Origin: Bacteroidales bacterium
Lineage (GTDB): Bacteria > Bacteroidota > Bacteroidia > Bacteroidales > JAAUTT01
Direction of reading: 5' to 3'
Assembly (NCBI GenBank): GCA_025350365.1
Contig: JANXXY010000448.1
Coordinates: 1 to 11,246 of the forward strand
Length of the DNA: 11,246 nucleotides
Below, piece by piece: positions 5,570-11,246 of this stretch. A program made the position numbers and the translations under genes. The notes under the pieces are model-generated. The model was not told the origin of the DNA. It saw nothing but the letters and a program-made list of their open reading frames with translations, and did not search any database. Numbering within the stretch: position 1 is the stretch's first letter; the number at the start of each line of letters is the position of its first letter.

Positions 5570-8500
5570 ATGAAAAAAAAACATTTCGGGGAAAGTTATT
5601 CCCATTTCTCTATCAATTTTAGAAAACTACTAACTATTATGAAACTGACAATTCTTTTAATGTGTGTACTCACATTCAATGTTTCCGGTTCAGTTTATTC
5701 GCAAAATTCTCGTCTTAGTCTGGAAGTAAAGGACAAATCCATTCGCGAAGTACTGAAAACAATCGAAAAACAAAGTCAATTCCGGTTTTTTTATAACGAC
5801 GAATTTACCGATTTGAGTAAAGCTGTTTCATTAACAGTCAATAATTTACCAATAAGTGAAATTTTGTCTCAGGTATTTGATGAAACTCAGGTAACATTTA
5901 AAGTACTTGAAAACAACTTTGTGGTAATTACGCCCATGTTGGTTAAACAGCAAAAAATCACGGGTACGGTTACAGATGCCACTACAGGTGAGCCTATTAT
6001 TGGCGCTAATGTAATTATAGGAGGCTCAACCATTGGCGTGGTTACAGATGTTTTAGGTAAATTTAGTTTGGATATTCCTAATCCAGATGCAATATTGATA
6101 GTTTCCTATCTTGGATATAATACGGTAAAAGTCTCCATCAATGGGCAATCAGTTTTTGATATTAAGTTGATATCAGATGTCACAAAACTTGACGAGGTTG
6201 TAGTGGTAGGTTATGGTACCCAATCAAAACGTGAAATTTCCGGATCTGTTACTAATCTTAAATCGAAAGACTTCAATAAGGGTTTGGCAACTAGTGCAGC
6301 TGATTTATTGCAAGGTAAAGTTGCGGGTTTGGTTATCACAAAAGGTAATGGTGATATTACCGGTTTAGATAAGGATGGCAAGGAAACTACCTCCATTCGT
6401 TTAAGAGGCACCTCTTCGCTAACCGGAAGTAGTGCCCCTTTTGTAGTTATTGATGGCGTTCCCGGTGGCGATATAAATACTGTTGCTCCTCAGGATATTG
6501 AAGCCATCACTATTTTAAAAGATGCCTCTTCTGCAGCCATCTATGGTTCTCGTTCTGCATCAGGAGTCATTCTGATCACAACCAAAAAGGGTTCAGCTAC
6601 GAACACACGTGTAAGTTATGAGGGTTATGTGGCTATTGATCAGGTTACAAATATACCTAAGATGGTAACTGGTGATGAGTGGCGTCAATATGCCATCGAA
6701 AATAAAAAAGACATTACCGGAATGGATTTGGGTGCCAATACCGATTGGTTTGGCGAAATTATGAGGACCGGTGTTACTCAAAATCATAATTTATCGCTAT
6801 CCGGTGGAGCTGAAAACCATAATTACTCTGCTTCCGTTGCCTATATGGATCAGCAGGGTGTGGTGAAAGGAAATGACAGACAACGTACGAATTCGCGTTT
6901 TTCCTTTAGTCAACGTGCCATAAATAACAAATTAATGTTGAGCTTTACGGGAAATGCCATTATGGAGGAAAACCATCCAACGGATCCTCGTAGTTTTATT
7001 TTGGCCTATAATACAATTCCTGTAAAACCAGTTAAACTTGATAATGGCGATTGGTACGAATCCCGCGATTTTGACCAGGGAAACCCTGTTCACAATATTG
7101 AACTTAATACCCGGAAAAATCAATATCAAGATTTTTATGGAAATTTCAGAGCAGATTTTGAGGTAATAAAAGGTTTGAAACTTTCTGCCAGTGCATTCCA
7201 GCAACGCAAAGCAAATGACTGGACTTTGTATAACAATTCAAATACAGAAGCAGGTTTTACAGCTCTTGGTTATGCTGAACGTAAAACAAAGGTATGGATG
7301 CGCAGTTTATATGAATATACTGCAAATTATAACACCACTATAAACGGAGTTCATCATATTGGTGCATTGGCCGGTTACTCATGGGAAAGAAACGATTATC
7401 AATACCATGGAGCCAACAACAGGCAATTTGGAACTAACCTGCTTGGCGCTGACAATCTTCAATCTGGTGAGAATCTGCTTCCTGCTGATGTGACTTCAAA
7501 TAGGAATATGTATAAAATGATTTCTTTCTTTGGCAGGTTAACCTATAATTTTAGTGAAAAATATGTATTGGCTGGTACCATGCGGAGGGACGGTTCTTCA
7601 AAATTCGGAGCTAATAATAAATGGGGCATTTTTCCTTCTTTTTCTGCAGCATGGAATGTTTCTAAAGAAGGTTTCTTAAATAGTGTAAGCCTTATCAATG
7701 ACCTTAAAGTAAGAGTTGGATATGGAGTTACCGGGAATCAGGAGAGTATTGATCCTTATCGCTCACTTAATTTGTATGGTAGCAAGGATATTGGGCAATA
7801 TTATAATGATGGCAAGTGGTATACCGCTTATGGCGTTACCCAAAATGCAAACCCTGATTTGAAATGGGAAAAAAGTGCCATGTCCAACATTGGTATTGAT
7901 TTCAGTATCATGGAAAATCGCATTTCTGGTACCCTTGAATATTATAAGAAAGTTACTTCCGATTTGCTGTATGAATACAATGTGCCAGTTCCTCCTTATC
8001 AATTCAAAACATTATTGGCAAATGTGGGAACCATGGAAAATAAAGGGGTCGAAGTATTACTTAATGTCGTACCTATCAGAACAAAAGATTTCCAATGGAC
8101 AGTTAATTTTAACCTGGCTCACAACAAAAACATTCTAACCAAACTTCAAAACGATCAGTTCAAATCAGGAGCGATTAAATCGGGCTCTGCTTTTATTCGT
8201 GGTGGATCTGATACAAAAACCCACATTCTTGAGGAAGGTCAGCCGGTTGGTACTTTTTGGGGTTATCATTGTGAAGGTTTAGATGAAAAGGGCAAATATA
8301 TCTTTACAGATCAAAATGGTGACGGTAAAATTGATGATAAGGACGAAACACATCTTGGTTCGGCTCAGGCAAAATTAACCTATGGTATCAATAGCACCTT
8401 TAACTATAAAAACTGGGATCTAAGTTTCTTTTTGAGAGGTGTTTATGGTAATAAGGTGCTGAATTACAGTAGAATGTCATTCGCTACCACACAGTGGTTG

Positions 8501-8815
8501 ATGGGTGCCAATGTGTTAGAAGAAGCCTTAACCAATGGGCTAAAAGATGCACCGGTTTATAGTGATTATTATATTGAAGATGGATCGTTTTTACGGTTAG
8601 AAAATTTGAGCCTCGGATACACATTCAAAACCGAAAAAATCCGTTGGGTTAAAAACATGAGAGTTTACGTGGTTGGTCAGAATTTATTTCTGATAACAAA
8701 ATACAAAGGGCTTGATCCTGAAGTACGGATGGATGGCTTACAACCAGGTGTTGAAGGAAGGGATTTTTATCCTAAATCCAGAACTTTTGTGATGGGTGTG
8801 AATATAAGTTTCTAA
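5570..8815 (+). CDS. SusC-like TonB-dependent outer-membrane transducer with STN domain
   Basis: A 1081-residue SusC/RagA-type transporter that should import a SusD-captured nutrient through the outer membrane using TonB energy, and also signal to FecR. Domain order: a 23-residue basic extension, then a signal-peptide core (about 24-44, likely cleavage near VYS|Q); STN signalling domain (about 48-121); carboxypeptidase-regulatory-like beta domain (about 129-200, ITGTVTDATTGEPIIGANV); the TonB-box-like segment DEVVVVGYGT (208-217); plug (about 218-340, with RLRGTSSLTGSSAPFVVIDG and SAAIYGSRSASGVILITTKKG); then the beta-barrel, ending in the aromatic terminus GVNISF. An EF-hand-like loop DQNGDGKIDDKDE lies at 914-926. 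ATG at 5570 gives the extended N-terminus common among STN-bearing SusC proteins; ATG at 5639 (residue 24) is the alternative. susD follows after 19 bases. The substrate cannot be read from the sequence. Confidence 0.96.
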   Translation: MKKKHFGESYSHFSINFRKLLTIMKLTILLMCVLTFNVSGSVYSQNSRLSLEVKDKSIREVLKTIEKQSQFRFFYNDEFTDLSKAVSLTVNNLPISEILSQVFDETQVTFKVLENNFVVITPMLVKQQKITGTVTDATTGEPIIGANVIIGGSTIGVVTDVLGKFSLDIPNPDAILIVSYLGYNTVKVSINGQSVFDIKLISDVTKLDEVVVVGYGTQSKREISGSVTNLKSKDFNKGLATSAADLLQGKVAGLVITKGNGDITGLDKDGKETTSIRLRGTSSLTGSSAPFVVIDGVPGGDINTVAPQDIEAITILKDASSAAIYGSRSASGVILITTKKGSATNTRVSYEGYVAIDQVTNIPKMVTGDEWRQYAIENKKDITGMDLGANTDWFGEIMRTGVTQNHNLSLSGGAENHNYSASVAYMDQQGVVKGNDRQRTNSRFSFSQRAINNKLMLSFTGNAIMEENHPTDPRSFILAYNTIPVKPVKLDNGDWYESRDFDQGNPVHNIELNTRKNQYQDFYGNFRADFEVIKGLKLSASAFQQRKANDWTLYNNSNTEAGFTALGYAERKTKVWMRSLYEYTANYNTTINGVHHIGALAGYSWERNDYQYHGANNRQFGTNLLGADNLQSGENLLPADVTSNRNMYKMISFFGRLTYNFSEKYVLAGTMRRDGSSKFGANNKWGIFPSFSAAWNVSKEGFLNSVSLINDLKVRVGYGVTGNQESIDPYRSLNLYGSKDIGQYYNDGKWYTAYGVTQNANPDLKWEKSAMSNIGIDFSIMENRISGTLEYYKKVTSDLLYEYNVPVPPYQFKTLLANVGTMENKGVEVLLNVVPIRTKDFQWTVNFNLAHNKNILTKLQNDQFKSGAIKSGSAFIRGGSDTKTHILEEGQPVGTFWGYHCEGLDEKGKYIFTDQNGDGKIDDKDETHLGSAQAKLTYGINSTFNYKNWDLSFFLRGVYGNKVLNYSRMSFATTQWLMGANVLEEALTNGLKDAPVYSDYYIEDGSFLRLENLSLGYTFKTEKIRWVKNMRVYVVGQNLFLITKYKGLDPEVRMDGLQPGVEGRDFYPKSRTFVMGVNISF

Positions 8816-8834
8816 CATTAAAATAAAAGAACAT

Positions 8835-10349
8835 ATGAAAAAGATATATATATTATTGTTTATAGGAATAGTGCTCCCCTGGATGCAATCCTGCACCGAT
8901 TTGAAAGAAACTGTTTATGACCAGATTCCTACAGATCAATATGGGAAAAATCCAAAAGAAATTGCAGCGTTGGTTGCTCCTGTGTATAATTCTGTTCGAA
9001 ATGCGAGAAGCTGGAGTTTCAGACATTTATTGGATGAGGTAAGTGATATGCAGGTGGTGCCTACCCGAAAAGGTGGTGACTGGTGGGATGGCGGCCAACA
9101 CATGTATGCAAAAACACATACCTGGACTAATAACAACTGTGGTTTAATTACCGGACTTTATAATGATATTTATGGAAGTATTTCTACCTGCAACAAAGTA
9201 TTAAAGTTGGTTGAGGGTATTGAAATGGATGGAAAAGATATTGTTATTGCTGAAATCAGAGGGGTACGTGCTCTTTTTTATTATCATGTCATAGATAATT
9301 TCGGACAAGCTCCATTGGTAACCAATTTTGATGAAACCGCTCTACCTACTTCTGCCAGTCGTAAAGTTTTATTTGATTTTGTGATTTCCGAATTAACGGC
9401 GATAAAAGATGTAGTAAGGGCTGATGTTACTTCTACTTCCTATGGTAAATTTACCAAAGGCGCTGCTTATGCACTGCTTGCTAAGATGTACCTGAATGCT
9501 GAAGTCTGGACAGGGACACCTGAATGGCAAAAATGTGTGGATGCTTGTAATGTTGTTATGGCCTTACCTTATATTTTGGAACCTGACTGGAAAATATCCT
9601 TTGCAGTTAAAAATGAACTTTCCAAAGAAATTATTTTTCCTGCTGTATTCCAATTAGGAGCTGGAGGAAATAATATCGCTAATTATTCATTACACTATCT
9701 TGACGATGCTATTTTGGGCCTTAATCTTGGTTCCTGGAATGGGTGCTGCGCCGATCCAAATTATGTTAAAGAATATGATCAGGATGATAAACGTTATAAC
9801 TGGTCATTTTTAACCGGTCCTATGAAAGATCCTGCAACTGGTTTGGTTGTTCTCACTGCTCATAGTCGTCCTTTAATTCATACTCCTGAGGTTACCATGT
9901 ATGAAGCAACTGCAACAAACTGGGGATGGTGTAATCAGGAAGATGGCGCTCGTATCTGGAAATGGGAAATTCCCAAAGGTTTATCCGGTGACATGGATAA
10001 CGACTTTGCGATTCTTCGTTTGGCTGATATTTACCTGATGAAGGCAGAAAGTTTGGTGAGGTTAAGCGGAGCAAATTCCGTAGCTACGGATTTGGTAAAT
10101 GCAATTCGTGCAAGAGCTTTTAGTCCCGCAAAACCTGTTGCAAGTGCATCATTGGATGACGTTCGCAAGGAACGACGCTACGAGTTTGCATGGGAACAAA
10201 TGAGCCGTCAGGATAATATCCGCTTCGGAACATTCCTTAATGCCGTTCCAGGTTGGAGAGGTGTAAGTGATCCAAAACATCTGCTTTTCCCAATACCAAA
10301 AGATGCTTTGGATGTTAACCCGGGCTTAACACAAAATCCAGGATACTAA
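8835..10349 (+). CDS. SusD/RagB-like nutrient-binding outer-membrane lipoprotein
   Basis: A 504-residue surface lipoprotein expected to cap the SusC barrel and capture the nutrient. It has a short lipoprotein signal peptide ending in MQSC, so C20 is the lipidated residue, with an acidic TDLKE just after it. An N-terminal SusD region with TPR-like helices runs from about 40 to 240 (RGVRALFYYHVIDNFGQAPLV is typical). The C-terminal SusD domain includes LRLADIYLMKAESLVRL (about 394-410), RKERRYEFAWEQ (444-455) and the closing LFPIPKDALDVNPGLTQNPGY. A tryptophan- and glycine-rich GGDWWDGGQH stretch (80-89) and NWGW (362-365) could contribute aromatic residues to ligand binding; this is inference. 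It starts 19 bases after susC and is surely co-transcribed. No enzyme gene follows, so the substrate remains open (glycan or other polymer). Confidence 0.95.
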   Translation: MKKIYILLFIGIVLPWMQSCTDLKETVYDQIPTDQYGKNPKEIAALVAPVYNSVRNARSWSFRHLLDEVSDMQVVPTRKGGDWWDGGQHMYAKTHTWTNNNCGLITGLYNDIYGSISTCNKVLKLVEGIEMDGKDIVIAEIRGVRALFYYHVIDNFGQAPLVTNFDETALPTSASRKVLFDFVISELTAIKDVVRADVTSTSYGKFTKGAAYALLAKMYLNAEVWTGTPEWQKCVDACNVVMALPYILEPDWKISFAVKNELSKEIIFPAVFQLGAGGNNIANYSLHYLDDAILGLNLGSWNGCCADPNYVKEYDQDDKRYNWSFLTGPMKDPATGLVVLTAHSRPLIHTPEVTMYEATATNWGWCNQEDGARIWKWEIPKGLSGDMDNDFAILRLADIYLMKAESLVRLSGANSVATDLVNAIRARAFSPAKPVASASLDDVRKERRYEFAWEQMSRQDNIRFGTFLNAVPGWRGVSDPKHLLFPIPKDALDVNPGLTQNPGY

Positions 10350-10363
10350 TATTTTAAAATTAT

Positions 10364-10422
10364 TATTTCAAGAGGCTGTCTATTTAAGACTTGTAAGTCT
10401 TTTTAGACAGCCACTTGAAATA
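10364..10422. terminator. 59-base near-perfect palindrome between convergent susD and ftcD
   Basis: Three stacked stems share one axis: TATTTCAAG (10364-10372) with CTTGAAATA (10414-10422); GGCTGTCTA (10374-10382) with TAGACAGCC (10404-10412), separated from the first by a single A/A mismatch; and AAGACTT (10386-10392) with AAGTCTT (10395-10401), set off by a small TTT/TT internal loop and closed by GT. This totals 25 base pairs. It starts 14 bases after the susD stop and lies 74 bases beyond the ftcD stop, where a bidirectional terminator is expected. It is longer than usual for a terminator and lacks a clean T-run, so it could instead be a palindromic repeat or a remnant of a small mobile element. 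Confidence 0.65.
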
Positions 10423-10496
10423 TATTTTGGTTAATTAATAAAATGTTAATGAAAGAAGTTTTTTGGGATTCTGGTGGCGGTTAAAATCAGCTTGGT

Positions 10497-11246
10497 TTAA
10501 ATCTTAATTTTCCCCTTCACTATATCAAGAATATCATTCTCGTATTCCTGTACTTTTTGAGCCAGCAACTGGGCTTTGGTAAGGATTGAGGTTTTGAATT
10601 CCATATCTTTTAACCCGGAGGCATTAATTTTAATATTCAGGTAAGCCCCTAATACACCCGATCGAATGGCAAGTGCGCCCACTCCTGCATCGGACACCGA
10701 GTATGGGTTTCCTTCCAGAGCCATGGCCTTGATCACTTCCATAGCGGCCACACCGGTTTCCATTACCTGAAAAGGGATTTGCATGGCATATTTGGTAGCA
10801 TCCTGAATAGCATCTGTTCGTAGTTCAGTCTCCTGAGTGTTGTTTTTTGGCATCCCAAAAGCCTTCATAATTTTATTAAACGCTCTTGTATCTTCATCTA
10901 CAAGAAATATAAGTTTTTTTTGAAGAACCATCCCCCTTTCGGCCCATTGCGAAAACTCCTCCCATCGCTCGTCCCAACCTGCTTTGTGAGACGAAAGATT
11001 TGCCACCATGGCACCAAGAGAAACTCCCATGGCAGCCATGTATGCCGATACCGATCCACCTCCGGGAGCCGGTGATTCCGACGCTGTTTCGTTTGCAAAC
11101 GCCTTCAGACTCATCGACACCAGCTTTTCATCAGATTTTCCCGCAAGAACATATTCAATAATCTTTTCATCGGGTCTAAACTGGTACAAATCAGTTAGCC
11201 CTAATGATTTAATAGCTATTTTCAACAACTCGTCATCCGACACACC
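10497..11246 (-). CDS. ftcD: Glutamate formimidoyltransferase / formimidoyl-THF cyclodeaminase, C-terminal part
   Basis: Only the C-terminal part of the gene is in the window; the frame stays open past the right edge, so GTG at 11243 is not taken as the start. The visible 249 codons begin with the end of the formimidoyltransferase region and linker (LLKIAIKSLGLTDLYQFRPDEKIIEY) that joins the two domains in bifunctional FTCD. The cyclodeaminase domain follows, with the signature PAPGGGSVSA, the VDEDTRAF segment (likely active-site acidic region) and GNPYSVSDAGVGA. The cyclodeaminase converts 5-formimidoyl-THF to 5,10-methenyl-THF and ammonia. The missing domain would transfer the formimidoyl group from formimidoylglutamate, the last step of one route of histidine degradation. 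It is cytoplasmic and convergent to susD, with a 147-base gap holding a large palindrome. No frameshift is seen. Confidence 0.93.
   Translation of the reverse strand, partial: GVSDDELLKIAIKSLGLTDLYQFRPDEKIIEYVLAGKSDEKLVSMSLKAFANETASESPAPGGGSVSAYMAAMGVSLGAMVANLSSHKAGWDERWEEFSQWAERGMVLQKKLIFLVDEDTRAFNKIMKAFGMPKNNTQETELRTDAIQDATKYAMQIPFQVMETGVAAMEVIKAMALEGNPYSVSDAGVGALAIRSGVLGAYLNIKINASGLKDMEFKTSILTKAQLLAQKVQEYENDILDIVKGKIKI

Noticed and set aside
7875..8138. 87-codon open frame inside susC on the same strand
   Set aside because: It lies wholly within the susC barrel coding region in another frame and its product has no recognisable domain; it is a shadow of susC.
8835..10349. Assignment of a specific glycan to the SusD protein
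   Set aside because: No linked enzyme and no diagnostic ligand motif; the SusD family is too variable for substrate prediction from sequence alone.
10374..10412. Terminal inverted repeats of an insertion sequence
   Set aside because: The two GGCTGTCTA arms are only 21 bases apart with no transposase between them, so this is a palindrome, not an intact insertion sequence.

Overview
The window looks like chromosomal DNA of a Bacteroidota bacterium, probably from the Bacteroidales/Marinilabiliales side. The DNA is AT-rich. It carries a SusC/SusD outer-membrane pair behind an ECF sigma factor and a FecR anti-sigma factor, and a -7 element of the Bacteroidota type (TAnnTTTG). Its housekeeping genes are a membrane-anchored M23 peptidase, a short MerR protein, a Nif3 protein with a PII-like insert, and a coiled-coil zinc-ribbon protein, as expected in this phylum. 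The assignment rests on gene content only; no rRNA or tRNA gene was found.

Positions 2-3213 hold four co-directional, closely spaced genes: an M23 peptidase cut by the left edge, a MerR-type regulator, Nif3, and a C4-type zinc-ribbon protein that starts 3 bases after the Nif3 stop. They probably form one transcript, which ends at a clear intrinsic terminator at about 3234-3267.

Positions 3301-10349 hold a regulated outer-membrane uptake locus: an ECF sigma factor with its own -7 element, a 386-base noncoding gap, a FecR-type anti-sigma factor, a 135-base leader, a SusC-like TonB-dependent transducer with an STN signalling domain, and a SusD-like lipoprotein. The expected circuit is that ligand binding by SusD/SusC signals through the STN domain to FecR in the periplasm, which frees the sigma factor to transcribe susC-susD. 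No glycoside hydrolase, sulfatase or peptidase is linked, so the nutrient is unknown. The gap contains a composite repeat of three small hairpins, two of them bracketing segments of a 13-base inverted repeat. The susC leader has a strong Shine-Dalgarno sequence in front of two overlapping micro-ORFs, followed by a hairpin.

Positions 10364-10422 form a 59-base, nearly perfect palindrome between the convergent susD and the last gene. Positions 10497-11246 (minus strand) are the C-terminal cyclodeaminase part of FtcD (histidine degradation and one-carbon metabolism), cut by the right edge.

Most of the window is recognisable and ordinary. The parts that deserve a second look are noncoding: the repeat in the sigma/FecR gap, the susC leader, and the large palindrome after susD. 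I see no clear undescribed multi-gene system.
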